The notes: generated by a model not told the origin, from the letters alone. A DNA stretch of 64,000 nt from Neptunicella sp048268085 (GCF_048268085.1 NZ_JBLWWF010000013.1:66016-130015), one strand, 5' to 3'. Numbered from the stretch's first letter, positions 18,509 through 28,170 are shown. Made by a program: numbers and translations.

Positions 18509-19240
18509 TTACCCCTCTTCCATCGATACTTGGTGCATCATCCGTTGCTTAAACTGCCAACGACCGCGGCATACAGGTTCATCCCAGAGTTGAGTAGATA
18601 ATATCCCCATGCTATCTATTTCAGCTTTATTTCCTTCCCAAAAATAAGTAACCCGTTTATTGCCACCTAACCACAAAGCATCCTCTTTGGTGGAACGTGT
18701 TAAGCAAGGAAATTCAGTGTCGAGCGCCTGCTTTAACGTTTCGCTTGAAATAACCTTTGGCATCAAAGGCAAGGAAGGGGGACAAGATTTTCTCCCCAGA
18801 CTCAAGGAAAATTCTGGCTTTATCAGCGCTTGCTTAAATTGCTCCAACTCATACTTTGTATGGTCGTTAAGCGAAATCGCAACCACCCATAATCCATCGC
18901 AGCGGTAATCCCGGCTGGATAAAATGGTATTGAGCTTATTTTCACTCAACTCACTTTTACGACTCCGATGGGTCACTTTATTACTGTGCGATGGCACCTG
19001 TGTTGTGTGGTAATCACGCAGAAGAGAAGTAGGCGTTACTTGTTTTACAGCAACTCGCACGCTTTGTTGCAGGGCTTGTAAGTCAGCTTCTTTATCACGC
19101 CGAATACCCAGTGCCGCACCTAGCAATCCCAATATGGCAGAACGTGTCGGCTGAATTCCTGTCGGTCTATCACCGCCAACAGCGGCTTGCCCCCAACTGG
19201 CCATTGGTCCGTATAATCGAAAAACCAGATACTCTTGCAT
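18509..19240 (-). CDS. cas5e: Cas5e subunit of Cascade
   Basis: 243 residues from the ATG at 19240, chosen because a full Shine-Dalgarno (AAGGAGGA) lies 4 bases before it; a longer in-frame start would run back into cas7e. YLVFRLYGPMASWG and then GGDRPTGIQPTRSAILGLLGAALGI are diagnostic of CasD/Cas5e. It caps the 5' handle of the crRNA next to Cas8e. Ten bases follow the cas7e stop, so translation is probably tightly linked. Confidence 0.95.
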   Translation of the reverse strand: MQEYLVFRLYGPMASWGQAAVGGDRPTGIQPTRSAILGLLGAALGIRRDKEADLQALQQSVRVAVKQVTPTSLLRDYHTTQVPSHSNKVTHRSRKSELSENKLNTILSSRDYRCDGLWVVAISLNDHTKYELEQFKQALIKPEFSLSLGRKSCPPSLPLMPKVISSETLKQALDTEFPCLTRSTKEDALWLGGNKRVTYFWEGNKAEIDSMGILSTQLWDEPVCRGRWQFKQRMMHQVSMEEG

Positions 19241-19250
19241 ACTGTCCTCC

Positions 19251-20291
19251 TTAGTGACTAACAAAGTCGCTCAGTTCTGCAAATGTACCTTCTCCGGTCA
19301 AAGCATTAATGTGATAACGCTGCTCAGCACAGGCTCCGTACACTTTATCCATATTCTCTACTTGCTCAGTTAAGGCCTTAACGGCGTCAGCGGCTTGATC
19401 GCCTGAGTTAACCGGCTTTAAGAAAGCAACGGACAAAGAGCGCGGTTGTTGCTCACCTTTTTCAGCCAGCACATAACTGGCATAGGCTCTGGAAGCAAAA
19501 CTGTTTTGTTTACCTTTCGGTGAGACTTTTACTGCAGCTTCGGTAAGCGCCTGAATCGCTTTATTGGCAAGTGCTTCATTGCCATCGAGATTTTCAATCA
19601 ACAACGTTTTATTGATGCAGATGTAACTGTAAAACAAGGCCGCAGCAAAACCTGATTCGCCTATATGTGCTGAACCAGAGTCTTCTTTGCCATCGTTTAA
19701 GTCATCTACCGCAGTGAAGTAGTCATCTTCAACAACTACGCTGTGTACGCTTAATGCATGAGCAACCTGACAAGCAGCTTCAATACTTTTGTCAGTATTC
19801 TTCCCTGTTAACATACGTCCAAACATAGCAACATCTACAGATGATGTTTTCTCGGCTAGAACCTGAAACACGTCATCACTTGGCTCCATTTTCGACTCAC
19901 AAATTCCATCAATTATTTTGAGAATTGCTTGATATTCGTCATAACTTATAAATGCTAAGGCATCCATTTCTGGAATATCTTTTTTCTGATCTTTCCTAAA
20001 AACGTTTGCAACTTTTGATGCCCATACTTTTGCTTCCTTTTCTTTAATCCCTGAATCAACCATTTTATTAAAAGCTTCAGTACCCAATTCCCGAGTTCTT
20101 ATTCCAGTATGGCCACTCATTGCTTGCTCAAACAAATCGGATACCCGCCAGTTACGTTTCAGACTTTGCGAGCTAACCCTGAGTCGATCAAAACCACCCA
20201 TTTTAGCTGTCTTGGGCCGACCTAAATCATCCCGGTTTAAATTAGATGGAGCATAAGAAGTTAATAAGTGCAGTTGAATAAATTGGCTCAT
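19251..20291 (-). CDS. cas7e: Cas7e, backbone subunit of Cascade
   Basis: 346 residues. It opens with FIQLHLLTSYAPSNLNRDDLGRPK and GGFDRLRVSSQSLKRNWR, the CasC/Cse4 signature. ALSVHSVVVEDDYFTAVDDL occupies the middle. Six copies normally line the crRNA and present the seed for R-loop formation. Length matches the family (about 350). A 34-base gap separates it from cse2; AAGGAAAAATC precedes the ATG. Confidence 0.96.
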   Translation of the reverse strand: MSQFIQLHLLTSYAPSNLNRDDLGRPKTAKMGGFDRLRVSSQSLKRNWRVSDLFEQAMSGHTGIRTRELGTEAFNKMVDSGIKEKEAKVWASKVANVFRKDQKKDIPEMDALAFISYDEYQAILKIIDGICESKMEPSDDVFQVLAEKTSSVDVAMFGRMLTGKNTDKSIEAACQVAHALSVHSVVVEDDYFTAVDDLNDGKEDSGSAHIGESGFAAALFYSYICINKTLLIENLDGNEALANKAIQALTEAAVKVSPKGKQNSFASRAYASYVLAEKGEQQPRSLSVAFLKPVNSGDQAADAVKALTEQVENMDKVYGACAEQRYHINALTGEGTFAELSDFVSH

Positions 20292-20325
20292 GATTTTTCC
20301 TTAATATAATTTCAATGTAATAGTT

Positions 20326-20901
20326 TTATTTAGCTTTACTTGAAGCGGCACGGTAATAATCCATTGCCCACTCAACGCCAATGCGTTTACTGGCTTGATT
20401 AGGGCGTGAACCACGGTATTCAGAAAACCATTTTTGAATATCTACAGCCAACCCCTCTACTGAGACCTCACCTTTGACTTGTTGTAGTATTCGCCGTAAT
20501 TTCCGAATAAAATCATCAGGCGTTTTGGTATTTTGCAGTTGAAAAAAACGTAGTTCGCTGATCGTGGATTTGTCACTATCGGTTTTTCTTCCAGCCACGG
20601 TAGCGAGCTTGTCAGTCACATTGCTTTTAACTTGAACTAACGCCGCCGCAATCGCTGCAAAACACTCCATTAACTCTATTTGCTTTTCCTCTGATTTATC
20701 GGCAATCAGCTCTTCTGGCAAACTTAGCCATAAAGCTCTAAACCCTGCGGTTAACATCACCGCATCTAAGCTTTCCGCCCTTTTCAGTTGAGCTTTATGC
20801 GCACTTGGTGCGGGTGTTATTCTCTTATCCTTTAACTGTTCGGTAGGCAAGAACATGCTTTGCCACCAGCGTAAAACTACCGTTTCAATTATGTTATCCA
20901 T
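20326..20901 (-). CDS. casB: Cse2 (CasB), Cascade small subunit
   Basis: 191 residues, mainly helical, in the typical size range (160-200). RWWQSMFLPTEQLKD, AGFRALWLSLPEELI and the C-terminal RFFQLQNTKTPDDFIRKLRRIL match the Cse2 pattern. Two copies stabilise the displaced strand of the R-loop. The ATG overlaps the cas8e stop (TAATG), so the pair is translationally coupled. Confidence 0.9.
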   Translation of the reverse strand: MDNIIETVVLRWWQSMFLPTEQLKDKRITPAPSAHKAQLKRAESLDAVMLTAGFRALWLSLPEELIADKSEEKQIELMECFAAIAAALVQVKSNVTDKLATVAGRKTDSDKSTISELRFFQLQNTKTPDDFIRKLRRILQQVKGEVSVEGLAVDIQKWFSEYRGSRPNQASKRIGVEWAMDYYRAASSKAK

Positions 20902-22541
20902 TAAGCCACCTCCTTTGTAAATTCAATATTGTGATTGGCAATAAAGGCCTTAATATCCTTACCGCCCAACTCCCTATGACCAAGCCACCCACTTAACAAT
21001 TGACGAGATTTAATCCGTTTTGCCATAGACCTTTGATTACCTAACTCTGACAAAGCGTATTCATCAAACAGATTCAAACTGAGAGTGCGAATATCTGTTA
21101 GCCATGTTTTCGCTTGTTCAGGAGTGAGTAAATAATTTTGCTCTTGGGTATTTTCAACTAGTTGACTTACAGCCTTATAAAATATTGACTCTGTACGTTG
21201 CCAGAAATCACATTGAATGTTTCCACTAATCGTATTGTCATTCTTTTCAGCTGGATTTTTTTTGCCAAATTCAAGTCTATAGGTTTCACGCTCAAACCTT
21301 CCGTAGTTTGCTAACTTTATATGTCTCAATATTTGCTTTGATATTTCATCACTCAAGGTCGCTAATTGCTTTATTTCTCTTGATAACTTATCTGAAACTT
21401 CCTCACTCAAACTAAATATCGGTAGATGGTTTGAATACCAACCATCTAACCTAGCCTTCTCAAGATCATATGAAAATACCCATAAACTAGGGAGTTGATT
21501 TTGCTTTTCTAAAAAAAATGGAAGTACAGCGTAGAAATGGCTAACAACAGCAGCACATTTTGTATTGCTGGCATTATCAACAAATAAAAAGTCACTCCAA
21601 TACTTGTAGTTGCTAGAGTCTGCGCTCCCTTTCACTGAAAGAAAAATATCACTTTTTTTATTGTAACGATAAGGTGTTAATGGGTGACTCCACTCCCCAT
21701 CATAATTGTTTCCATTCCCTAATATTTTGAAAACATCAACAAACAATGTTGTTCTTCGTCCAGTTATTCCACAGTTTCGCTCTCCCTTTTGCACATGCAG
21801 CCTAATCCGACTTGGCATAGCCCAAAACATATGTAATGGATGCACATCATGAAAATATATTTCACTACTTTTTGTAGCCACTAACCAAGGAAAAATACGA
21901 CCGTCAGTAAAATCAACTTCGGGATATCGCCACATTTCACGATTAATTACATTAAGCCATAACTTTGTCCACAGGCTGGAATCTAATTGGGAGGGCATAA
22001 CTAAGGTTGTTAGAGGCCCTCCTCCACGGATACTTACTCTTCCGGGCTTGCAGGCCTTATTTGGTGGAGCATTTAATTGAAGAGTAAATAAAGCTAATAC
22101 TGCCATTTCCAGTGACATCACTTTACAATGTTCACGTTTAATAAAATGATCTTTATTATCTTTAACCCCATTCTCTCCTGGCGTTTCAATTAATAATTGT
22201 GAAATGTTTTTTTCACTAGCCTCCTCAAGTGCATCAAAATCCTGCATAAACAAAGGGCCGTCGCCATCCGCGTTAAAGGCATGTACGACTACGTTAAATG
22301 CGTTGTTTAAAGCTTCTTCTGTAGGTGCTTGATCAAAATATTTATGCCATTCCAGCTCATCTTCTGGCGCAAAAACGGTTTGTAATAATCCGATGGCAAA
22401 CTGATAAGCGGATCCTTGAAAATCCGCTCTCGGCAAGGCGAAATCTATTACATCTGGACGGCAGATCGCTGATATTGGTAGCGCTTGCTCGCTACCATCT
22501 TTAAGTTTAAAAGGTAACCATTTATCGTTAATCAAATTCAT
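20901..22541 (-). CDS. casA: Cas8e (Cse1/CasA), Cascade large subunit
   Basis: 546 residues. NLINDKWLPFKLKDG, then LPRADFQGSAYQFAIGLLQT and FMQDF, is the Cse1 N-terminal domain; GPLTTLVMP and the C-terminal helical bundle follow. Cse1 recognises the PAM of target DNA and recruits Cas3. Slightly longer than E. coli CasA (502). Overlaps the cas3 stop by 4 bases. Codon usage and base composition appear similar to the other cas genes, a little more AT-rich than the housekeeping genes. Confidence 0.95.
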   Translation of the reverse strand: MNLINDKWLPFKLKDGSEQALPISAICRPDVIDFALPRADFQGSAYQFAIGLLQTVFAPEDELEWHKYFDQAPTEEALNNAFNVVVHAFNADGDGPLFMQDFDALEEASEKNISQLLIETPGENGVKDNKDHFIKREHCKVMSLEMAVLALFTLQLNAPPNKACKPGRVSIRGGGPLTTLVMPSQLDSSLWTKLWLNVINREMWRYPEVDFTDGRIFPWLVATKSSEIYFHDVHPLHMFWAMPSRIRLHVQKGERNCGITGRRTTLFVDVFKILGNGNNYDGEWSHPLTPYRYNKKSDIFLSVKGSADSSNYKYWSDFLFVDNASNTKCAAVVSHFYAVLPFFLEKQNQLPSLWVFSYDLEKARLDGWYSNHLPIFSLSEEVSDKLSREIKQLATLSDEISKQILRHIKLANYGRFERETYRLEFGKKNPAEKNDNTISGNIQCDFWQRTESIFYKAVSQLVENTQEQNYLLTPEQAKTWLTDIRTLSLNLFDEYALSELGNQRSMAKRIKSRQLLSGWLGHRELGGKDIKAFIANHNIEFTKEVA

Positions 22542-25291
22542 AACAAATCTTCCTTTTGTATTTCACAAAATCCCGTTGTCGGGTGATACGCAAAATTAGG
22601 GTCACATTCTGGCAACCACAGTTGCAGGTAATCTATATATTTATATTGCTGTTTCAACACCTCTACAGCGGACGATAACTGCTCTGGAATAGGCAAAAGT
22701 TTATCGGCATATTTGTTTTTAGATAATTTGACGGTGCTGAGCTGCACCGCAAATTTTTCATCTTCAATCCATGGTACCAATGCACCACTAGCGTTTTGTT
22801 TAAGCAACAACACCTCAATCATTTCAATATCGCTATAACGCGTACTTATATCACTACTGTCTTCATGCCATGCCTTGGCGCTTTGGTCACAATAACCATA
22901 GCTTTGCCATTGCAATAAATTCGATTTAGCTTTATTGGCTTTAGCCAGCTCATCTGCAAACAGTTCATGTTCTTGATTGATTAAACTTTGCGGTATTTGC
23001 GCCAACGCCTCGTCACTATAAACGGCCTCTATCAATTGCCTAGCTTGTTCAGGCATGCGTATCGCGCCTAATTCAAGCAATTTTTTTAAACCCAGCCACA
23101 AGCGCCCGGCAGAGCGATAAACATATTGGGTATTGCGAAAGTCTGTGCTTAACCAATCCCCTTGAGGATCATCGGTGTAAGTTGGTGCGTGCAAGTAGAG
23201 TATTGGTTCGCTCCGACAGTCAGTAATTCCAGCTTGATATTCTCCTTGAGCATTTCTGGTATGCCGATGTAAACGCCCAGCACGTTGGATTAGGTCATCT
23301 ATAGGGCAAATATCTGAGATCATCAAGTCGGCATCGGCATCCAAACTTTCTTGAAATACTTGAGTAGCAATCAACACTTTCCCAGCACGGCTATCGCGGT
23401 TTCCAGCTTTACCAAAAATATCAAGCACGCGGTTTTCAATCACTTTACGATCAGATAAAACAAAACGACTATGAAACAATAAACATTGTTCAGGATCTTT
23501 TAGGTGCTTTTGCAATAGTTGATAGGCCTCTAAAGCATCATTCACCGCGTTTCTTACCCACACAACACATTGCCCTTTAGTAACAGCCTCGATAATAGTC
23601 TGTATACACTGTTCAATATTGGTTAACTGCTCCACGGCTACACTACGACTAACATCCGCCCTGCTGGCGAGTGGTTGTTCAAGGATCGGTTGATGGTTAT
23701 CTAACTTAACTCTTGTTGCCAATGGAAAGGCCTGCTCACGTAATTTTACCGACCCTATATTTACTTCTTTTAACCAGATATCTGTAAGTCGCTGTCTCTG
23801 CTTTAAAGATAACGTTGCTGTTAATAAAATAACCGACCCGCCTTGATGCAAGTGCAACGCGAGTAGACTTTCCAGCAATTCAAACATAAATTCATCGGCG
23901 GCGTGGACTTCATCGAAGATCAGTACTTTACGATTGAGACCAAGTAAACGCAGTGATTGGTGACGGCGAGGCAAAACAGCTAGCAAGGCCTGATCAATGG
24001 TACCCACTCCAACCGGTGCCAATAGTGCTTTTTTGCGTGAATCCGCTAACCATTCATTACATTGGGCAGTGGCTGTATTATCGTTTTTCTCATAGTTTTG
24101 ATCGGTAACCCCGGAAGCCAAAACTACATCACGGAATAAATCATTCATTTCTCTAGCGCCATGAGCAAGCACTATACTTGGCTGTTTATTTTTGCTTCCA
24201 CTTAACATCTGCTGATAATTCTTAGCTACCCGTGAAAACATAGCATTAGACGTTGCCATGGTGGGTAAGCCAAAATAAAAACCATCAGCAGCCCCTGCTT
24301 GCATTAAGCGATGAGTCAAAGCTAAAGCCGCTTCTGTTTTACCGGCACCAGTAACATCTTCCAAGATAAAAAGTTGCGGCATGTCGTCGATATCAATGGT
24401 TTCCGCCCAACGTTGTAAAGGTGTTGGGCTATAACCAAAATGCGCCTGAATTGATTCAAAGGGTTTTACCGGTGGGACTTGATCTAAATCTGTTAAGCCA
24501 ATGGCTTGCAGAGCAACTTTTTGTATAGATTGCCAATAATCGCTTAATGACTTAGGTGTGGATTGATACTTAAAGTAAAACTGATCAGAACCAATCCAGT
24601 CAGCCAATACCGTAACACCGGCTATTTGCCAACTCACCAATTCCAATTTTTTACGCCATTGTTTAGTTACGATCTTTTCGAGTGGAAAATCAAAAGCCAG
24701 CAGGTCAATAACGTCAACTAAAAATGCCTTTACCGCCCTTAAATTTTGCTCTTCGGTATAATAAGCAATGGATTGTGGATCATTTTTGTTAATGGGCTGA
24801 CCATGGTGCCCTAACATACAATCCATTATCACCATCAAACTTTTTAATGCATTGACGTGTAACGGATTTTGTTGGTTAAATTCATCAATATTAAATAACT
24901 GTGCAAAAATATCCTCACGAAGTTTCTGCCAGAAATAAAGTCCCATTCTATCATGACGATATTCTTTGCCATTATATTGATAACAAGATTCAACAGTGAT
25001 TAATTGATTGTTTGGTACTGAGTATAGCTGCTGAAAAGCGGAAGCAAATTTCCCGAGATCGTGGAACACTAAAAAAAATACGATCAAATCTTGTACTTGT
25101 TTAGGTGAAACCTCTAAAAATTTGGATAAATCTTTGGTAATCGCTTTATCAACATCAAGTAAGCATTTACCCACAGCCGCCACATCCAAGCAGTGATAAA
25201 CCAACAAATGATAATCCGCACCTTCTTTGCCGGGGTCTTTTTTGGCCTTACCCCAATATTTAAAATATGGCGCAATGTTTTCAGAGTTCAT
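22538..25291 (-). CDS. cas3: Cas3 nuclease-helicase (type I-E)
   Basis: About 917 residues from the ATG at 25291; an in-frame GTG at 25321 would add 10 residues. The N-terminal HD nuclease domain shows YHCLDVA, FHDLGKFASAF (the HD pair) and GHHGQP. The SF2 helicase follows with EDVTGAGKTEAAL (Walker A), IFDEVHAADE (DEVH, motif II), LLTATL (motif III) and QRAGRLHRH (motif VI). It is recruited by Cascade to nick and processively degrade target DNA. The start codon overlaps the end of the small zinc-ribbon gene by 11 bases, and its stop overlaps cas8e. Confidence 0.96.
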   Translation of the reverse strand: MNSENIAPYFKYWGKAKKDPGKEGADYHLLVYHCLDVAAVGKCLLDVDKAITKDLSKFLEVSPKQVQDLIVFFLVFHDLGKFASAFQQLYSVPNNQLITVESCYQYNGKEYRHDRMGLYFWQKLREDIFAQLFNIDEFNQQNPLHVNALKSLMVIMDCMLGHHGQPINKNDPQSIAYYTEEQNLRAVKAFLVDVIDLLAFDFPLEKIVTKQWRKKLELVSWQIAGVTVLADWIGSDQFYFKYQSTPKSLSDYWQSIQKVALQAIGLTDLDQVPPVKPFESIQAHFGYSPTPLQRWAETIDIDDMPQLFILEDVTGAGKTEAALALTHRLMQAGAADGFYFGLPTMATSNAMFSRVAKNYQQMLSGSKNKQPSIVLAHGAREMNDLFRDVVLASGVTDQNYEKNDNTATAQCNEWLADSRKKALLAPVGVGTIDQALLAVLPRRHQSLRLLGLNRKVLIFDEVHAADEFMFELLESLLALHLHQGGSVILLTATLSLKQRQRLTDIWLKEVNIGSVKLREQAFPLATRVKLDNHQPILEQPLASRADVSRSVAVEQLTNIEQCIQTIIEAVTKGQCVVWVRNAVNDALEAYQLLQKHLKDPEQCLLFHSRFVLSDRKVIENRVLDIFGKAGNRDSRAGKVLIATQVFQESLDADADLMISDICPIDDLIQRAGRLHRHTRNAQGEYQAGITDCRSEPILYLHAPTYTDDPQGDWLSTDFRNTQYVYRSAGRLWLGLKKLLELGAIRMPEQARQLIEAVYSDEALAQIPQSLINQEHELFADELAKANKAKSNLLQWQSYGYCDQSAKAWHEDSSDISTRYSDIEMIEVLLLKQNASGALVPWIEDEKFAVQLSTVKLSKNKYADKLLPIPEQLSSAVEVLKQQYKYIDYLQLWLPECDPNFAYHPTTGFCEIQKEDLL

Positions 25292-25562
25292 GCTTTTCAC
25301 CATTTGGTAGTTCCATCTCACTATAAAAATCCGTTTCGCATTGGTTGCAATGCCAGCTCTTTATTAAATTTCCGTTATACATTTGATCAATACTGCAGCC
25401 ACCAACTTTGTACTTCTGTTGCAATTTGGGTTGTCGTTGGTCTTCTATCACCTCTCTGCCAGGCATATCGAAAACCCAAAGAGAAAGGGAGATACAACCA
25501 CATCCTTTACAACGTCTAGGTTTGTGTTTGTATACATGCAACCCTCGTTCATTTATGTACAC
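25281..25562 (-). CDS. Small Cys-rich (zinc-ribbon-like) protein upstream of cas3
   Basis: 93 residues from a GTG at 25562. Six cysteines include two CxxC pairs (C18-C21 in RRCKGCGC, and C72-C75 in HCNQC), the spacing of a treble-clef or zinc-ribbon fold. No family is recognised. The GTG overlaps the stop of the small membrane-protein gene upstream (TAGTG) and the 3' end overlaps cas3 by 11 bases, so it looks like a real operon member rather than chance. Open frames on the opposite strand here are poorer in composition. It could be a regulator or an accessory to Cas3; function unknown. Confidence 0.6.
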   Translation of the reverse strand: MYINERGLHVYKHKPRRCKGCGCISLSLWVFDMPGREVIEDQRQPKLQQKYKVGGCSIDQMYNGNLIKSWHCNQCETDFYSEMELPNGEKHEL

Positions 25563-25699
25563 TATTCATCATCCCCACCAAAAAACAGTTCATAACCAAT
25601 CAGTAGCAAAATGATTCCGCGAAAGGTACGACTGAAATAAAGCAGGACGATAAATCCCAATACCTGCATTCCAAATTTTGAAAGTAAAATGTCCCACAT
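25562..25699 (-). CDS. Predicted 45-residue membrane protein
   Basis: Translation from the ATG at 25699 gives 45 residues with two hydrophobic stretches (about 11-22, MQVLGFIVLLYF, and 29-40, IILLLIGYELFF) joined by a basic SRTFR turn, ending in an acidic GGDDE. This hairpin layout is typical of genuine small inner-membrane proteins. The stop overlaps the GTG of the Cys-rich gene by one base. No strong Shine-Dalgarno is visible. Not a recognised Cas family. It could be the first gene of the cas3 transcript. Confidence 0.5.
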   Translation of the reverse strand: MWDILLSKFGMQVLGFIVLLYFSRTFRGIILLLIGYELFFGGDDE

Positions 25700-25814
25700 C
25701 GATGTTCACTGCCGTTAATTACTCAACTTGTTTGGATGTGGCTATAATTTAACCTTTTTATTCTCGGTAACAATCCTGCCTATATAACCAGTCAACTTTG
25801 TTACCCCATTGCAG

Positions 25815-26684
25815 CTATTTGCTTTCCTCACGGTCAAATAAATAGGGAGTAATGTGATCTATATTCAGCAAATGTAAGGGGTGTGCTTGTGGATGCTGTT
25901 TATCCGTTTTTGCAATTTGCGCTTTCACATCAATTTGCATTTCTTGCAGCAGGTAATTAACCAGTGCCGCGCGGCAAGGGATGTGTAATCGACCTTCTTG
26001 CATTTGATAGTCGATCTCGATGACTTGTTGTTGGGCTTTATTTAACGCGGGATTGGCACAAAGTTGTATGTTGATAATGGCATGCCAGTTCAGGTCATTT
26101 TCCACTGTATGTTGACTACGTGCGTCTTCAATGCAAGGCTCTCCACAAAATCGGCTAAGAACAAAATCAGCATAGTCGCCGCGTCTTTCACAATAGGCTC
26201 GCAAATGCCAGCGTAAACCGGTTTTCACGAAGGTATGCGGGTAAATAATTCGTCCGACACCTTGGGGGTTAGCCATTGACATATAATCAATATCCACCCC
26301 TCGCTGCCTTTTCATGGCGCTAACTAACGCACGCATAATTATTGGGTTAACCGCACGCTTGGGTAAATTTAGTGATGCGTTGGTTAAATAATTCGATTGA
26401 TTAGTTACCAAATGGGTATTGTGTTGTTCTAACCATTCAAGATATTCGCTTACATCACCATTGATATGAGTAATTTGAAATGTCGAATCAGGTACAAAAA
26501 CCTTGAGACTCGCATCATAGATAAGATTATTGGGTTGTAGTTGTTGGTATTGACTTAAATATTTTTTTGATTGGGCTCGGCTCACACCAAACTGCTGACT
26601 GAGATGCGATGAGTTAACTCCACCTTCCCAATAACTAATGAGTTCAATTAACCAAAAATGTTCATCCTTAATACTAGTTTCCAT
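25815..26684 (-). CDS. WYL-domain transcriptional regulator (CapW/BrxR-like)
   Basis: 289 residues from the ATG at 26684. The N-terminal winged helix (LIELISYWEGGVNSSHLSQQFGVSRAQSKKYL) is followed by a WYL domain (GVDIDYMSM, then IIYPHTFVKTGLRWHLRAYCERR and FVLSRF) and a C-terminal WCX-like segment. This three-part layout and size match the CapW/BrxR repressors that sit at the head of phage-defence islands and respond to nucleic-acid or nucleotide signals. It lies upstream of and co-directional with the cas genes, 115 bases from the small membrane gene, so it probably controls the CRISPR operon. Its direct role is inferred. Confidence 0.85.
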   Translation of the reverse strand: METSIKDEHFWLIELISYWEGGVNSSHLSQQFGVSRAQSKKYLSQYQQLQPNNLIYDASLKVFVPDSTFQITHINGDVSEYLEWLEQHNTHLVTNQSNYLTNASLNLPKRAVNPIIMRALVSAMKRQRGVDIDYMSMANPQGVGRIIYPHTFVKTGLRWHLRAYCERRGDYADFVLSRFCGEPCIEDARSQHTVENDLNWHAIINIQLCANPALNKAQQQVIEIDYQMQEGRLHIPCRAALVNYLLQEMQIDVKAQIAKTDKQHPQAHPLHLLNIDHITPYLFDREESK

Positions 26685-26822
26685 CACGTTACGGCTACGT
26701 CATCCATTTCAATAATTTAATCTAACTGCCTGATTCTATTTGTCAACCAGAGACTAATTAGAGTCCAAAGCTGCGTAGTATCCAGTAGCAGATAATCACT
26801 GGGTAGGTGAGACGTTTGGGGT

Positions 26823-26828
26823 TATAAT
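26823..26828 (+). promoter_or_regulatory. Probable -10 box of srmB
   Basis: A perfect TATAAT lies 33 bases upstream of the srmB ATG. The matching -35 is weak (TGGGTA at 17-base spacing). This is also the divergent region shared with the WYL regulator. Confidence 0.4.
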
Positions 26829-26860
26829 GTCGGCAATTTTGTGTTTATCAACGGTATTCC

Positions 26861-28153
26861 ATGTTTTCCGAATTAGAATTAGATGAAGATTTATGCCAGG
26901 CAGTGGCTGAAATGGGCTTTACTGCCCCCACCAGTATTCAGCAGTTGGTTATTCCCGCGGCCATGGAAACCAAAGATATTTTGGCTTCGGCACCGACCGG
27001 CACCGGCAAAACCGCAGCATTTTTGTTGCCTGCCTGTCAGTTTTTGCTGGACTTTCCCCGTCGCGATCCCGGCTCTACACGGGTACTTATTTTAGAGCCT
27101 ACCCGCGAGTTGGCTTTGCAGGTTTACGAGCAAGCCGTGGCCATTGCTAAACACACTCAGCTTAAATGTGGCGTGATCACGGGGGGCATCAACTACGGTA
27201 CCGACCGTGATTTACTGGAAAGTAATCTGGATATTCTGGTAGCCACACCAGGACGGTTGTTTGAACATATCGAAACCGAAAGCTTTGATTGCCGGGATAT
27301 TGAAGTCTTTATTCTGGATGAAGCGGACCGCATGCTGGATATGGGTTTTTCTATTGTAGTGAACCAAATTTCTGCCGAGGCGCGCTGGCGCAAGCAGAGT
27401 ATGTTGTTTTCTGCCACATTGGAAGGCGGTGGCGTCGCGCGGTTCGCTAAAGAAATACTCAATGATCCGGTCACGTTGGAAGCCGAACCCAGCCGTAAAG
27501 AGCATGCCAAAATCCATCAATGGGCACATCTGGCCGATAACTGGAAACATAAATACAAGTTGTTGGTTAGCATTTTACAAAATCAGGCTGACACTGCCAT
27601 TGTGTTTGTAAAAACCCGCGAAAGCTTAATGGCACTTAAGGATAATCTGCAAAGTAACGGCATTGAAAACTGCTATTTGCAGGGTGAAATGCCTCAGGAT
27701 AAACGCAACTTGGCACTGGCGCGCTTTAAAGCCGGTGAGGTCAAAGTATTAATCGCTACCGATGTCGCTGCGCGTGGCATAGATGTACCGAATGTTAGCC
27801 ACGTGATTAACTTTGATATGCCGTATAAAGCCGATGTTTACGTACATCGCATTGGTCGCACCGGTCGTGCCGGTAAAAAAGGTACGGCGATCTCGTTAGT
27901 TGAGGCCCATGACATTGAATTACTGCGTAAAATTGAACGTTATACCGAACAAAAACTGAAGCGTCGTATTATTGAAGAATTACGTCCGCAGAACAAAGAG
28001 CCGCGCCCACCCAAAATTAAAAAGAAGCCCAAAACCGCCAAAGCGAAAAAAGCCAAGCTAAAGAAAAAAGGCGCCCGCCCGGCTACCCCGAATAAAGAGC
28101 CGAAAGTACGCCATCGGGATAGCAAAAATAAAGGCAAGCGCAGCAGCGACTAA
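26861..28153 (+). CDS. srmB: DEAD-box ATP-dependent RNA helicase SrmB
   Basis: 430 residues. The helicase motifs follow in order: Q motif (FTAPTSIQQLVIP), APTGTGKTAAF (I), PTRELALQV (Ia), TPGRL (Ib), DEADRMLDMGF (II), SATLEG (III), VLIATDVAARGID (V) and HRIGRTGRAG (VI). The C-terminus is a highly basic Lys/Arg/Pro tail of about 70 residues, as in SrmB. It acts in early 50S ribosome assembly, particularly at low temperature. It stands alone between the divergent WYL regulator and the borosin pair. The SrmB assignment over other DEAD-box paralogues rests on length and start sequence. Confidence 0.88.
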   Translation: MFSELELDEDLCQAVAEMGFTAPTSIQQLVIPAAMETKDILASAPTGTGKTAAFLLPACQFLLDFPRRDPGSTRVLILEPTRELALQVYEQAVAIAKHTQLKCGVITGGINYGTDRDLLESNLDILVATPGRLFEHIETESFDCRDIEVFILDEADRMLDMGFSIVVNQISAEARWRKQSMLFSATLEGGGVARFAKEILNDPVTLEAEPSRKEHAKIHQWAHLADNWKHKYKLLVSILQNQADTAIVFVKTRESLMALKDNLQSNGIENCYLQGEMPQDKRNLALARFKAGEVKVLIATDVAARGIDVPNVSHVINFDMPYKADVYVHRIGRTGRAGKKGTAISLVEAHDIELLRKIERYTEQKLKRRIIEELRPQNKEPRPPKIKKKPKTAKAKKAKLKKKGARPATPNKEPKVRHRDSKNKGKRSSD

Positions 28154-28170
28154 CGTCTGTATGGAAACAT

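Noticed and set aside
25193..25614. Plus-strand open frames over the start of cas3
   Set aside because: They oppose the overlapping small genes and cas3, lack ribosome sites and have poor composition (many His, Ser, Pro runs without fold-like pattern).
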